Of a stretch of 64,000 nucleotides of DNA, positions 45,612-55,044 are shown piece after piece. Position 1 is the first letter of the stretch, and each line of letters opens with the position of its first letter. The stretch is from assembly GCF_003111685.1 (NCBI RefSeq), contig NZ_CP022190.1:451001-515000 (forward strand). The letters run 5' to 3'. Source of the DNA: Alloyangia pacifica (GTDB lineage Bacteria; Pseudomonadota; Alphaproteobacteria; Rhodobacterales; Rhodobacteraceae). Position numbers and translations under genes: made by a program. The notes under the pieces were generated by a model. The model was not told the DNA's origin, did not search any database, and worked only from the letters and a program-made list of their open reading frames with translations.

Positions 45612-48263
45612 TCAGAAGGCCGGCACGGTCTGGCGGCGGCGTTGCATCAGGATCACCAGCCCCAGCAGCAGCAGCGCGGGGATGTAGAAGAGCTGCGCCG
45701 GCAGCCGTTCCTGCGGGACCAGCACCGAGGCGATCTGCACCGGCTCGTCGGCGTAGAAGTCGAAGCTCGCCAGCTTCTCGGCGGTGGGGGTGCCGAACAT
45801 CGGCTCGTCGAGCTTCACCACGTCGCCCTCGGGGAAGAGCATCAGGCCGGAATTGTCGATCCGCTCCTGCGCGTTGGCGCCATGGGCGTCCATCACCAGC
45901 GTCGTCGAGGCAGTCTCGCCGGTGTTGAAATCCGGCCCTTCGATTTCCAGCCGGATCCGGCTGCCCTCCGGCAGCTCAGCCAGCACCTGCTCGAACTCGG
46001 CCGGCGGGATATTGTGGAAGGGGCTCTGCACCATGTTCAGCCAGACGTTGGGCACGAAGAGCGTGAAGGCCACCAGCAGCAGCGCCGCGCTCTCCCAGAT
46101 GCGCGAGCGGGCGAAGAAATAGCCCTGCGTGGCGGCAGCGAAGAGCAGCATGGCGAAGGTTGCGACGATGAAGACGAAGACCGCATGCGCAATGCCCGTG
46201 GCGGTGCCGAGATCGACCCCGTAGAGGATCAGCGTTGGGTTGAAGATGAACAGGAACGGCAGGGCGACGGTGCGCAGGCTGTAGAAAAAGGCGGTGAAGC
46301 CCGTCTTAATCGGATCACCGCCCGAAACCGCCGCGGCCGCGAAGGACGCAAGCCCCACGGGCGGCGTCACGTCGGCCATGATGCCGAAGTAGAAGACGAA
46401 GAGATGCGCCGCGATCAGGGGCACGATCAAGCCTTCCTGCGCGCCGAGCGAGACCACCACATTGGCCATCAGCGAGGACACCACGATGTAGTTCGCAGTG
46501 GTCGGCAAGCCCATGCCAAGGATCAGCGAGAAAACCCCGACGAGGATCAGCATGATGATCAGGCTGCCGCCCGAGAGCTGCTCGACGAGGCCCGCGAGCT
46601 CTGTGCCGATGGGGGTCTTGGTGACCGTGGCGACGATGATCCCCGCCGCCGCCGTGGCGACGCCGATGCCGATCATGTTCCGCGCACCGGCGATGAGACC
46701 GTCGATCAGGTCCTGCCAGCCGTTGCGGAATTCCTCGGCCACGCGGGCGCCTTCGCCGCGCAGGATGGCCTTGAGCGGACGCTGAGTGATGATGATCAGA
46801 AGCATCAGCGCGGTGGCGTAGAACGCGGATTTCGCCGGGCTCTGCCGCTCGACCATCAGGAACCAGACCAGCACGATGATCGGCAGGATGTAGTGCAGCC
46901 CGGTGGCATAGACTTCGCCCACGGTGGGCAGCTTGATGTTGGGATCGCTGGGGTCGTCGACCTCGAGATCGGGGCGGCGCGCGGCGATGGCGAGAAGCCA
47001 GAGATAGACCGCGGCCAGCACCACCATCATGATCGGACCCGACAGTCCCGGGGCGACCGACTTCAGGGCGCCGACCGCGTAGATCAGCGCGGTGAACCCC
47101 GCGCCGGCGACGGCAAACCCGATGAAGAACTTGAGGATCATGCCGCCGAAGGACTTGGCCTCGCCAAGGGCGGGCATGTTCTTCTTCAGTGCCTCGAGGT
47201 GCACGATGTAGACCAGCGCGATGTAGGAAATCACCGCCGGGATGAAGGCGTGCTTGATCACCTCGACGTAGGAGATGCCGATGAACTCGACCATCAGGAA
47301 GGCAGCGGCGCCCATCACCGGCGGCATGATCTGGCCGTTGACCGACGAGGCGACCTCGACCGAACCGGCCTGTTCGCTGGTGAAGCCGACGCGCTTCATC
47401 AGCGGGATGGTGAAGGTGCCGGTGGTGACCACATTTGCGATCGACGAGCCCGAGATAAGGCCGGTCATTGCAGAGCCGACAACTGCGGCCTTCGCAGGGC
47501 CGCCGCGCAGGTGGCCGAGCCCGGCAAAGGCGAGCTTGATGAAGTAGTTGCCCGCGCCGGCCTTATCCAGCAGCGAGCCGAAGAGCACGAAGAGGAAGAC
47601 GAACGCCGTCGAGACCCCGAGCGGGATGCCGAAGACCCCTGCGGTGTCGAGCCATTGCGCGTTGATGAGCGCGGTGAAGGACAGCCCCTCGTGCTCGATC
47701 AGCTCGGGGATCAGCCAACCGGTGCCCATGTAAGCGTAAAGCAGGAAGAGCGCGCCGACGATGGTCAGCGCCGGACCCAGTGCGCGGCGGCTGGCCTCGA
47801 GAAGGATGACAAGGCCGACGGCCCCGATGATCACCTGGAACTGCGTGGGAAGCCCCGAGCGGGCGGTCAGCGCGAGTTCCTTGGAGAAGAGGAAAACGTA
47901 GAAGGCGCAGAAGCCGCCGATGGCCATGAGGATCCAGTCGGTCAGCGGCACGCGGTCGCGGGGCGAGGATTTCAGCGCCGGATAGGCGAGGAAGGCCAGC
48001 AGGATGGCGAAGGTCAGGTGGATTGGTCGGGTCTGCGACGAGTTGAGCGCCGGCAGCACGTCGGCGAACCAGAGCTGCGGCTGTGCGATCCAGAGCTGGA
48101 ACAGCGACCAGGCCAGCGCGAGACCCGCGATGAGCATGCCGACAAACCGGTTCGTCGGCGCCCGCGCGCCGCTGTCGGTGCTGGCAACGAGATCCTGCAG
48201 TTCTTCGTCGCTGAACTGGCGACCGCCGTGGTCGGGACCGGTCTGCTGTGGGTGGTCGGTCAT
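45612..48263 (-). CDS. TRAP transporter permease, fused 4TM/12TM subunits (TAXI type)
   Basis: An 883-residue inner-membrane protein in which the small (DctQ-like) and large (DctM-like) TRAP subunits are fused, as usual for TAXI systems. A hydrophilic N-terminus (about 45 residues) is followed by many membrane segments. The DctM-type core includes GSAMTGLISGSSIANVVTTG near residue 265, PPVMGAAAFLMVEF near 315, and LGMGLPTTANYIVVSS near 585. The final 180 residues carry a DUF3394-type extension. It uses a Na+ or H+ gradient with the binding protein encoded upstream. A hairpin in the 87-bp gap between the two genes suggests lower permease expression. Substrate is unknown; glutamate, 2-oxoglutarate and other dicarboxylates are known for TAXI relatives. 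Confidence 0.92.
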   Translation of the reverse strand: MTDHPQQTGPDHGGRQFSDEELQDLVASTDSGARAPTNRFVGMLIAGLALAWSLFQLWIAQPQLWFADVLPALNSSQTRPIHLTFAILLAFLAYPALKSSPRDRVPLTDWILMAIGGFCAFYVFLFSKELALTARSGLPTQFQVIIGAVGLVILLEASRRALGPALTIVGALFLLYAYMGTGWLIPELIEHEGLSFTALINAQWLDTAGVFGIPLGVSTAFVFLFVLFGSLLDKAGAGNYFIKLAFAGLGHLRGGPAKAAVVGSAMTGLISGSSIANVVTTGTFTIPLMKRVGFTSEQAGSVEVASSVNGQIMPPVMGAAAFLMVEFIGISYVEVIKHAFIPAVISYIALVYIVHLEALKKNMPALGEAKSFGGMILKFFIGFAVAGAGFTALIYAVGALKSVAPGLSGPIMMVVLAAVYLWLLAIAARRPDLEVDDPSDPNIKLPTVGEVYATGLHYILPIIVLVWFLMVERQSPAKSAFYATALMLLIIITQRPLKAILRGEGARVAEEFRNGWQDLIDGLIAGARNMIGIGVATAAAGIIVATVTKTPIGTELAGLVEQLSGGSLIIMLILVGVFSLILGMGLPTTANYIVVSSLMANVVVSLGAQEGLIVPLIAAHLFVFYFGIMADVTPPVGLASFAAAAVSGGDPIKTGFTAFFYSLRTVALPFLFIFNPTLILYGVDLGTATGIAHAVFVFIVATFAMLLFAAATQGYFFARSRIWESAALLLVAFTLFVPNVWLNMVQSPFHNIPPAEFEQVLAELPEGSRIRLEIEGPDFNTGETASTTLVMDAHGANAQERIDNSGLMLFPEGDVVKLDEPMFGTPTAEKLASFDFYADEPVQIASVLVPQERLPAQLFYIPALLLLGLVILMQRRRQTVPAF

Positions 48264-48293
48264 GCTGCGCGCCCCTCTGATGCCGCCTTCCGG

Positions 48294-48325
48294 AAAGGCC
48301 CGGGCGCCTTCGCAGCGCCCGGGCC
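48294..48325 (-). terminator. attenuator hairpin between TAXI binding protein and permease genes
   Basis: GGCCCGGGCGC (48297-48307) and GCGCCCGGGCC (48315-48325) form a perfect 11-bp stem with a 7-nt loop, followed on the minus strand by TTT. It sits in the gap after the binding-protein gene, the expected place for a partial terminator. Confidence 0.7.
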
Positions 48326-48350
48326 GGGTCTCATACGCGGAGCCGTGATC

Positions 48351-49322
48351 TTACTCGATCAGGCCGGCTTCGCGGAAATAGCGCTCGGCCCCGGCGTGCA
48401 GCGGCGCCGAGAGACCCGCGGTTGCCATCTCTTTCGGATCGAGGTTGGCAAAGGCCGGGTGCAGGCCGCGGAACTGGTCCATGTTGTCAAAGATCGCCTT
48501 GACCACCTGGTAGACGACTTCTTCCGGCACATCCTCGGAGGTCACGAAGGTCGCGCCGACGCCGAAGGTGTGGGTGTCCTCGTCATTGCCGCGGTACATG
48601 CCGCCGGGGATGGTGGCGGTGCGGTAGAAGGGGTTGTCGGCGACGAGCTCGTCAACCGCTTCGCCCTCGACGTCGACCAGCACGGAGTCGCAGGCGGTGG
48701 TGGCTTCCTGGATCGAGCCCGACGGGTGTCCGACGGTGTAGACCATCGCGTCGATGTTGTTGTCGCAGAGCGCCTGGGACTGCTCGGCCGCCTGCAGCTC
48801 GGAGGCGACAGCGAAATCGTCCATGGTCCAGCCCAGCTTGTCCATCAGCACTTCCATGGTGCCGCGCTGGCCGGAGCCGGGGTTGCCGACGTTGACGCGC
48901 TTGCCCTTGAGATCCTCGAAGGTCTCGATGCCGGCATCGGCACGGGCAACCACGGTGAAGGGCTCGGGGTGGACGGAGAAGACGGCGCGCAGGCCCTCGA
49001 ACGGCCCCTGTTCCTCGAAGCGCGAGGTGCCGTTGTAGGCGTGGTACTGCCAGTCGGACTGGGCGACGCCGAATTCCAGCTCGCCGCCGCGGATGGCGTT
49101 GATGTTGAACACCGAGCCGCCGGTGGATTCGACGCCGCAGCGGATCCCGTGCTCGGAGCGACCGCGGTTCACCAGACGGCAGATCGCGCCGCCGGTCGGG
49201 TAGTAGACGCCAGTGACGCCGCCGGTGCCGATCGAGATGAACGTCTGCTCCTGCGCGGTGGCTGCGCTCGCGCCGATCGCGGTGGCGGCGGCCACGAGGG
49301 CGCCGATGAGGGGTTTGGTCAT
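48351..49322 (-). CDS. TAXI family TRAP transporter solute-binding protein
   Basis: Periplasmic receptor of the TRAP system; 323 residues with a Sec signal peptide ending ATA-QEQ. It has the TAXI motifs [25 protein letters not shown] near residue 29, [14 protein letters not shown] near 65, and [22 protein letters not shown] near 140. It is the first gene of an operon with the fused permease and a universal stress protein. The start is 61 bp from a 12-bp palindrome and from the divergent RpiR gene, suggesting control by that regulator. Confidence 0.94.
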   Translation of the reverse strand: MTKPLIGALVAAATAIGASAATAQEQTFISIGTGGVTGVYYPTGGAICRLVNRGRSEHGIRCGVESTGGSVFNINAIRGGELEFGVAQSDWQYHAYNGTSRFEEQGPFEGLRAVFSVHPEPFTVVARADAGIETFEDLKGKRVNVGNPGSGQRGTMEVLMDKLGWTMDDFAVASELQAAEQSQALCDNNIDAMVYTVGHPSGSIQEATTACDSVLVDVEGEAVDELVADNPFYRTATIPGGMYRGNDEDTHTFGVGATFVTSEDVPEEVVYQVVKAIFDNMDQFRGLHPAFANLDPKEMATAGLSAPLHAGAERYFREAGLIE

Positions 49323-49371
49323 GTCGTGTGTCTCCCTGGAAAGTGTCCGAGATTCGGCTCTCGCGTGTCAG

Positions 49372-49383
49372 TGAAACATTTCA
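49372..49383. promoter_or_regulatory. TGAAACATTTCA palindrome, candidate RpiR operator
   Basis: A perfect inverted repeat (TGAAA-CA-TTTCA) midway between the divergent TAXI-TRAP operon and the RpiR gene. RpiR-family SIS-domain repressors often bind GAAA/TTTC palindromes. Binding is inferred. Confidence 0.5.
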
Positions 49384-49479
49384 TTGCGAAGGGTCAAGTT
49401 AAACAATACAAATGTATCACGCCTGCCAACCCCACGACCTAAGTCGAAACCCCTTCGAGTAAAGACCCGGGAGGCCGAA

Positions 49480-50340
49480 CTGCCGACAGCTTCTTCGCTA
49501 GACGATCTGGCCCGCGCGCTGCGCCAGCTCGGCCGCAGCGGCACACCGCGCGTGGCGGCGCTGGCACGCTGGGCGTCGGATCAACCCGAAGAGATCGCGC
49601 TGAATTCCGTGCGAAGCCTCGCCGAGCGCTCGGGGGCCAATGCCAACACGGTGGTGCGCCTGTCACAGGCGCTGGGGTTCGCCGGGTACGAAGCCTGCCG
49701 CAATGCCTTTCAGGATGCGCTGCGGCAGGGCGGCGAGTTCTATGGCAAGCGGGCGGGAGAGCTTTCGGGGCGTGACAGCGCCTCGGTGCTCGACGCGATC
49801 CGCGAGGCGGGGCACCGCAACCTCGAGTCGGCCTTTACCCCCGAGAGCCGGGTGGCGATAGACAAGGCCGCGCGGATCATGCTCGAGGCGCGACAGGTCT
49901 ACGTGGTGGGGGTACGCAGCTGCTACGCGATTGCCGACTACCTCGGCTATACTGCCCGCATGGCCTTCGACAATTTCGCGCCGCGGGCGGGCACGCCGGG
50001 GGACATCCGCGACCGGATCGCCCTGGCGGGGCCCGGCGACGTGGTCCTGTCGATCAGCTTCCGGCACTACTCGGTCGAGACCATCGCGGCGCATGACCTG
50101 GCGCTGCGCCAGGGGGCACGGACGGTTGCCATCACCGACGATCCCCGGGGGCCTCTGGCGCGTGGGACAGAGGTGGTGATGCTGCCCGAGATGCACGGGC
50201 CGCAGCCCTTGCCGAGCATGATCGGCGCCTTTGCCCTGGCCGAAGCGCTGGTGGCGAGCATGGTGGTGCAATCGGATCGGGCGCTTGGGAACATCACCCG
50301 CTTCGAGCAGCGGCTGCACGAGGCGGGGGCATATCTCTAG
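49480..50340 (+). CDS. MurR/RpiR family transcriptional regulator (likely CTG start)
   Basis: A regulator with an N-terminal HTH_6 domain (ARWASDQPEEIALNSVRSLAERSGANANTVVRLSQALGF) and a C-terminal SIS sugar-isomerase-like domain (VYVVGVRSCYAIADYL; GDVVLSISFRHYSVETI). SIS domains bind phosphosugars or related ligands. No ATG or GTG in frame precedes the HTH. CTG at 49480 has GGGAGG five bases upstream and gives 286 residues, the usual RpiR length, so it is taken as the start. The alternative, TTG at 49384, has no ribosome site and abuts the palindrome; it would add 32 residues. Divergent from the TAXI-TRAP operon, which it probably controls. Confidence 0.8.
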   Translation: MPTASSLDDLARALRQLGRSGTPRVAALARWASDQPEEIALNSVRSLAERSGANANTVVRLSQALGFAGYEACRNAFQDALRQGGEFYGKRAGELSGRDSASVLDAIREAGHRNLESAFTPESRVAIDKAARIMLEARQVYVVGVRSCYAIADYLGYTARMAFDNFAPRAGTPGDIRDRIALAGPGDVVLSISFRHYSVETIAAHDLALRQGARTVAITDDPRGPLARGTEVVMLPEMHGPQPLPSMIGAFALAEALVASMVVQSDRALGNITRFEQRLHEAGAYL

Positions 50341-50421
50341 GCTTTCGAAAGCAGGGCGCCAAGATCCTCGGCCTCAGCGCCCTTCGCGCGCCAGCGCTCC
50401 CTTCGGGCGAGCCGGGGCCTT

Positions 50422-50454
50422 AAAGAAAAGCACCGCGCCGGAGGGGCGCGATGC
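50422..50454 (-). terminator. rho-independent terminator of the dpp-ggt operon
   Basis: On the minus strand GCATCGCGCC pairs with GGCGCGGTGC (10-bp stem, one GT pair, 5-nt loop), followed by TTTTCTTT. It lies 27 bp after the ggt stop. Confidence 0.85.
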
Positions 50455-50480
50455 TGTGGGGTCTTCGTCTCTGGCTTGGC

Positions 50481-52070
50481 TCAGAAGCCGAGCGCCATGC
50501 CGTCCTTGCGGCTGTCGCTGCCGCCAGAGAGCAGGCCGGTCTCGGCGTCGATGCGGATCGCCTGACTGCCCCCGATCGGGCTGGTCATCACCTTGAGCTT
50601 GTGGCCGCGTTTTTCCAACTCGGCGCGGGCCTCGGCCGACACACCCGGCTCGATCTGCAACTCGCCGTCATGGGCGAAACTGCGCGGTGCATCCATCGCC
50701 GCCTGCAGGTCGAGGCCGAGATCGAGCACCCCCGACAGGAAGGCCGCATGGCCGGCCGCCTGATACTGTCCGCCCATGACGCCGAAGGGCATGACCACCT
50801 CGCCGTCCTTGCGCAGCATGCCGGGGATAATGGTGTGCATCGGGCGTTTCTTCGGTGCGATGGCGTTGGGGTGCCCCTCGATCAGCCGGAACGACGCGCC
50901 GCGCGAGTGGAAGAGCACGCCGGTCTCGGGGTCGAGCCGGGTCGAGCCGAATCCGTGGAAGATGGAGTTGATGAAGGACAGCGCGTTGCCCTCGGCATCG
51001 ACCACGCAGAGATAGATCGTGTCCTTGTGCTCGGGCTCGTCCCAGAGCGCGGGCTCCATGGCGCGGGTCATGTCGATGCGCGCGGCGAGGGTGTCGACCA
51101 CCTCGTCCGAGAGCAGCGTCTCCACCACGTCGGGGCAGCTGGCCGGGTCGGCGATCAGCGCGTCGCGGTGGTGGTAGGCGAGCTTGGTGGCCTCGGCGTG
51201 CAGGTGGATGCGGTCCGCCTCGGACATCTGACGGCCCATGTCGAACTTCGAGAGGATGCGCAGGATCAGCAGCGCGGCGAGGCCCTGGCCGTTGGGCGGG
51301 CATTCGATCACCTGATGACCGGCGTAGCTGGCCGAGATCGGGTCGGTCCAGAAGGCCGCATCGGTGCCCTCGTGGAAGTCCTGGGCCGTGTGCAGCCCGC
51401 CGAGCGACTGCAAGTGCGCGGCCATCTTCGCGGCGGTCTCGCCCTGGTAGAAGCCCGCGGCGCCCTTGGAGGCGATCTCGCGCAGGCGGTCCGCCAGCAG
51501 AGGCTGGGCGTGGCGCTCACCGGCGGCGGGGGCGCGGCCGTTCGGCACGAAGACCTTGGCGGCGTGCTCGTCCTTGCCCACCAGCTTGGCTGCCTCGGCC
51601 CAGTCCTGCGCAACGCGCGGGGTCACCGCGTAGCCGTTCTCGGCATAGCCGATGGCGCGGGCGAAGAGCCGCTCGAGCGGCATCGTGCCATGGTCGGCAT
51701 GCAGCAGGCACCAGGCCGAGATGGCGCCAGGGATGGTCACCGAATGCGGGCTGGTCTGGGGGATCTCATCGCCGAGGCCCGCCTCCTTCAGCGCCGCGAC
51801 CGTGGCGGCGGCCGGGGCGCGGCCAGAGCCGTTCAGCGCCTTCACCGCACCGCCCTTCGGCGCGTAAAGCGCGAAGCAGTCACCGCCGATGCCGGTCATC
51901 AGCGGATCGACCACGCATTGCACCGCCACGGCGGCCAGGGCCGCATCGACGGCGCTGCCGCCAGCCGAGAGGATCTCAATTCCGGCTGCCGTCGAGAGCG
52001 GATGCGAGGTGGCAATCATCGCCTGCGAGGCCAGCGTGCTGGGGCGTTTGGCGGAGAAGAAGTCGAACAT
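50481..52070 (-). CDS. gamma-glutamyltransferase family protein (cytoplasmic type)
   Basis: A 529-residue Ntn-hydrolase that removes or transfers gamma-glutamyl groups from glutathione and related peptides. GSAVDAALAAVAVQCVVDPLMTGIGGD near residue 38 is the GGT signature; the predicted nucleophile after self-cleavage is T351 in HKD-TIYLCVVDAEGN; GSRGASFRLI and GVMGGQYQAAGHA follow. It starts MFDFFSAKRPSTLASQ with no signal peptide, so unlike secreted GGT it should act inside the cell, as in YwrD-type members. It lies 78 bp after the last gene of a peptide ABC operon on the same strand and probably uses the peptides which that system imports. Confidence 0.9.
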   Translation of the reverse strand: MFDFFSAKRPSTLASQAMIATSHPLSTAAGIEILSAGGSAVDAALAAVAVQCVVDPLMTGIGGDCFALYAPKGGAVKALNGSGRAPAAATVAALKEAGLGDEIPQTSPHSVTIPGAISAWCLLHADHGTMPLERLFARAIGYAENGYAVTPRVAQDWAEAAKLVGKDEHAAKVFVPNGRAPAAGERHAQPLLADRLREIASKGAAGFYQGETAAKMAAHLQSLGGLHTAQDFHEGTDAAFWTDPISASYAGHQVIECPPNGQGLAALLILRILSKFDMGRQMSEADRIHLHAEATKLAYHHRDALIADPASCPDVVETLLSDEVVDTLAARIDMTRAMEPALWDEPEHKDTIYLCVVDAEGNALSFINSIFHGFGSTRLDPETGVLFHSRGASFRLIEGHPNAIAPKKRPMHTIIPGMLRKDGEVVMPFGVMGGQYQAAGHAAFLSGVLDLGLDLQAAMDAPRSFAHDGELQIEPGVSAEARAELEKRGHKLKVMTSPIGGSQAIRIDAETGLLSGGSDSRKDGMALGF

Positions 52071-52148
52071 GCTTGGATCGTCCTGTCGGGTATAAAAAGT
52101 GCCGAGATTTAGTTGTCCGTGAGTGATGGCGGTCTCGGCAGAGTCTCG

Positions 52149-53162
52149 TCAAGTGTCTGATGGGGAAAGCGGGTGCAGGCAGGCCACGGCGCGGCCCGCT
52201 CCCAGCGTTCCCAGTTGCGGGTCGCGGGCGCGGCAATCGTCCTGCGCCATGGGGCAGCGGGTTGAGAAGCGGCAGCCCTTCGGCAGGTCAAGCGGGCTCG
52301 GGATCTCGCCGGGCAGCGGCTCGGGGATCGGCTCGAAGAAGCGCGGCGCGGCGCCCCGAAGGGCGGCGGCGTAGGGGTGCGCCGGAGCGTTCAGCACGGC
52401 GTCGGTCGGGCCAGTCTCGACGATGCGGCCAAGGTACATGATGGCGATCTGCTCGCAGAGATAGCTCGCCACGCCAAGGTCGTGGGTGATGAAGACCAGC
52501 GTGAGGCCCATCTCCTGCTGCAGTTTGCGCAGCAGCGTCAGGAGCTGCGCCTGGGTCGACACGTCAAGGCCCGAGACCGCCTCGTCCGCCACCAGCACCG
52601 AGGGCTCGGAGGCCAGCGCGCGGGCGATGGCGACGCGGCGCACCTGCCCTCCGGAGAGGCCCGACGGGTAGCGCTTGGCGGCATCGGCGGGCAGGCCGAC
52701 GCGCTCCAGCAGGTCGGCCACGCGGGTCTCTTCCTGCGCCTTCGGCACGATGCCGAAGTGGCGCAGCGGCTCGGCGATCAGCGCGCCGACGGTCATCCGC
52801 GGGTCGAGCGAGCCGCGGGCGTCCTGGTAGACCATGGCGACGTCGCGGGCGAAGCGCGTGCCTTCAGCGCGCACCTCGCGGATCGGGCGGCCGTGATAGA
52901 GCGCGCGGCCACCGCTCGGGGCGTCGAGCCCCAGCAGCACGCGCAGCAGGGTGGACTTGCCCGAGCCGCTTTCGCCGACAAGCGCCAGCGAGGCCCCCTT
53001 CTCGACGCTGAGCCGGACGCCGTCGAGGGCACGCAGCCCGACCTTCTCGCGGGTGAAACGGCGGCCCGGCGGGCGGACCTGGAAGACCTTCTCGACCTCG
53101 ATCAGCTCGAAGACGGGGGCGGTGCGGGACGGGGCTGCCGGGGCGGCGGTATCAAGCATCAT
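52149..53162 (-). CDS. peptide ABC transporter ATP-binding protein (DppF/OppF type)
   Basis: ATPase of a dipeptide/oligopeptide-type importer; 337 residues. Walker A GESGSGKST is near residue 62, the signature LSGGQVRR near 170, and Walker B VLVADEAVSGLD near 190, where an alanine takes the place of the usual proline of DEPxSxLD. The C-terminal oligopeptide domain contains GCRFSTRCPMAQDDC near 305, whose cysteines bind an Fe-S cluster in some relatives. The start is the ATG at 53162, overlapping the upstream stop by ATGA. It is the fifth ABC gene of the operon. Confidence 0.88.
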   Translation of the reverse strand: MMLDTAAPAAPSRTAPVFELIEVEKVFQVRPPGRRFTREKVGLRALDGVRLSVEKGASLALVGESGSGKSTLLRVLLGLDAPSGGRALYHGRPIREVRAEGTRFARDVAMVYQDARGSLDPRMTVGALIAEPLRHFGIVPKAQEETRVADLLERVGLPADAAKRYPSGLSGGQVRRVAIARALASEPSVLVADEAVSGLDVSTQAQLLTLLRKLQQEMGLTLVFITHDLGVASYLCEQIAIMYLGRIVETGPTDAVLNAPAHPYAAALRGAAPRFFEPIPEPLPGEIPSPLDLPKGCRFSTRCPMAQDDCRARDPQLGTLGAGRAVACLHPLSPSDT

Positions 53163-54139
53163 TCCGGGTTCCAGCAGGCAAAGAGGTGGTCGCGCGCGTC
53201 GCTGCGCGCGGGATCGGCGGGGGAGAGCGGCGGCGCTTCGCGCGCGCATCGCTCCAGCGCGCGGGGGCAGCGGGTCGCGAAGCGGCATCCGGCGGGCATC
53301 TGATCGTGCGACGGCACGGTGCCTTCGGGCGCCTGCAGATCCTTGCGCCCGATCTCCAGCACGCAGCTTTCGAGCTGGCGGGTGTAGGGATGCCTGTGGC
53401 GTTTCAGCACCTCCTCGGAGGGGCCGGATTCGACCACCTGCCCGGCATAGAGCACCACGATCCGGTCGCAGGACTGGCTGGCCAGAGCCAGATCGTGGAG
53501 AACGAAGATGCAGCTCGCGCCGCGTTCGCGGGTGAGCTGCAGGATCAGCCGGATGATCTGCGCCTGGATGGTCACGTCGAGCGCCGAGGTCGGCTCGTCG
53601 GCGAGCAGCAGGTCGGGGTTGCAGGCGAGCGCGATGGCCACCATCACCCGCTGCTGCATCCCGCCCGAGAGCTGGTGCGGAAAGGCTGAGAGCCGCGCCT
53701 CGGCGTCGTTGATGCCAACTTGTGTGAAAAGCTCGATGGCGCGGATGCGGGCCTCGCTGCGCGACAGGCCGAGGTTGCGGCGCAGCGTGGTGATCAGCTG
53801 CCGGCCCACGGTGTAGGCCGGGTTCAGCGCCGCGCCGGCGTCCTGGAAGATCATCGACAGGCGCTGGCCGCGCAGCTTCACCATCTCGCGCTTGCGCATC
53901 GACAAGAGGTCGCCCGCCCCTTGGAAATCGGCGGCACCCTCGACCTCCGCCCCGTCGAGAAGCTGCATGAGCGCGGTGGCGATGGTCGACTTGCCCGCGC
54001 CGCTCTCGCCCACCAGCGCCAGCGTCTCGCCCTTGGCGAGCGAGAGGCTCACCCGGTCGAGGATCTTTGCCGGGCCGCGATGCACGGTCAGCTCCGAGAC
54101 GTTCAGCAGCGCCTCGGCGTTGATCTGTTGCAACATCAT
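53159..54139 (-). CDS. peptide ABC transporter ATP-binding protein (DppD/OppD type)
   Basis: The other ATPase of the importer; 326 residues. Walker A GESGAGKST is near residue 42, signature LSGGMQQRVMVAIAL near 160, and Walker B LLLADEPTSALDVT near 180. The C-terminal oligopeptide domain holds GCRFATRCPRALERC near 285. It starts at 54139 (MMLQQINAEALLNVSEL), overlapping the permease stop by ATGA; the frame's upstream extension lies inside the permease gene. It pairs with the DppF-type protein as a heterodimer. Confidence 0.9.
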   Translation of the reverse strand: MMLQQINAEALLNVSELTVHRGPAKILDRVSLSLAKGETLALVGESGAGKSTIATALMQLLDGAEVEGAADFQGAGDLLSMRKREMVKLRGQRLSMIFQDAGAALNPAYTVGRQLITTLRRNLGLSRSEARIRAIELFTQVGINDAEARLSAFPHQLSGGMQQRVMVAIALACNPDLLLADEPTSALDVTIQAQIIRLILQLTRERGASCIFVLHDLALASQSCDRIVVLYAGQVVESGPSEEVLKRHRHPYTRQLESCVLEIGRKDLQAPEGTVPSHDQMPAGCRFATRCPRALERCAREAPPLSPADPARSDARDHLFACWNPE

Positions 54140-55044
54140 GCGCCCCTCCGGCTCTTGGGGTCGTATTCCTCGCGGATGCCGTCGCCGACGATCGACAGGG
54201 CGATCAGCAGCAGGGCAAGCGCGAAGCCGGGCATGGCCGACATCCACGGCGCGAAGCTGACGAAGTCACGGCCCTCGGCGATCATCAGCCCCCAGTCGGG
54301 GGTCGGGGGTGTCACGCCGATGCCGAGGAACGACAGCGAGGACGACACGAGGATGGCCTCGGAGATGCGGATGGTGACCTGCACGGCAAGCGGGAAAACC
54401 ACGTTGGGCAGGATGTGGCAGCGGATCACCTGCAGCGAGGGGATCGACATGAGCTGCGCCGCCTCGACGAAGCCCTGCACCTTCACCTGCATGACATCAG
54501 CGCGGACGGTGCGCGAGAAGGGCCCGATCATCGACAGGCCCACGGCGATCACCACCTTGTCGACGCCCTGTCCCAGGATGGCGATGAAGGCGACGGCGAG
54601 GATCAGCGAGGGCAGGGCGAGGATGGAATCGATGAGCCGCATCAGCGCCCATTCCACCCAGCCGCCCGAAAGCCCGGCGGCAAGGCCGATCACCAGCCCT
54701 CCGGCGGCGCCGATCAGCACCGAGAAGAGGCCAATCACCAGCGCATAGCGGGCGCCATAGATGACCCGCGACAGGATGTCCTGCCCGTAGCTGTCGGTGC
54801 CCAGCGGATGTGCGCCCGAAGGCGGCTGCATCATGGCGTCCATCGACTGCATCACCGGATCGTAGGGCGCAACATGCGGCGCGAAGATCGCGGCCAGCAG
54901 GTAGGCGGCGGCGATGACCAGCGCGACGGTGAAGAAGGGGCGGCGCACGAAGATCGAGCGGCGCTTGCGGCTCTGCGCCTGCGGTGCCGGCCCGGCGGGC
55001 GGCAGCGTCGCGGGGGCCGGGGCGTTGGTGGCCTCTGCGCTCAT
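54136..55044 (-). CDS. peptide ABC transporter permease (DppC type)
   Basis: Inner-membrane permease, 302 residues. A positively charged N-terminal tail (AQSRKRRSIFVRRPFF) leads into about six membrane segments. HPLGTDSYGQDILSRVIYGARYAL near residue 85 is the DppC signature, and EAAQLMSIPSLQVIRCHILPN near 210 is the EAA loop that contacts the ATPases. Both ends overlap neighbouring genes by ATGA, so all five ABC genes are translationally coupled. Confidence 0.91.
   Translation of the reverse strand: MSAEATNAPAPATLPPAGPAPQAQSRKRRSIFVRRPFFTVALVIAAAYLLAAIFAPHVAPYDPVMQSMDAMMQPPSGAHPLGTDSYGQDILSRVIYGARYALVIGLFSVLIGAAGGLVIGLAAGLSGGWVEWALMRLIDSILALPSLILAVAFIAILGQGVDKVVIAVGLSMIGPFSRTVRADVMQVKVQGFVEAAQLMSIPSLQVIRCHILPNVVFPLAVQVTIRISEAILVSSSLSFLGIGVTPPTPDWGLMIAEGRDFVSFAPWMSAMPGFALALLLIALSIVGDGIREEYDPKSRRGA

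Noticed and set aside
45642-49442. Open frame of 1266 codons on the plus strand
   Set aside because: Antisense to the TRAP permease and binding-protein genes; its translation is a charged D/E/H/R-rich string without a fold.
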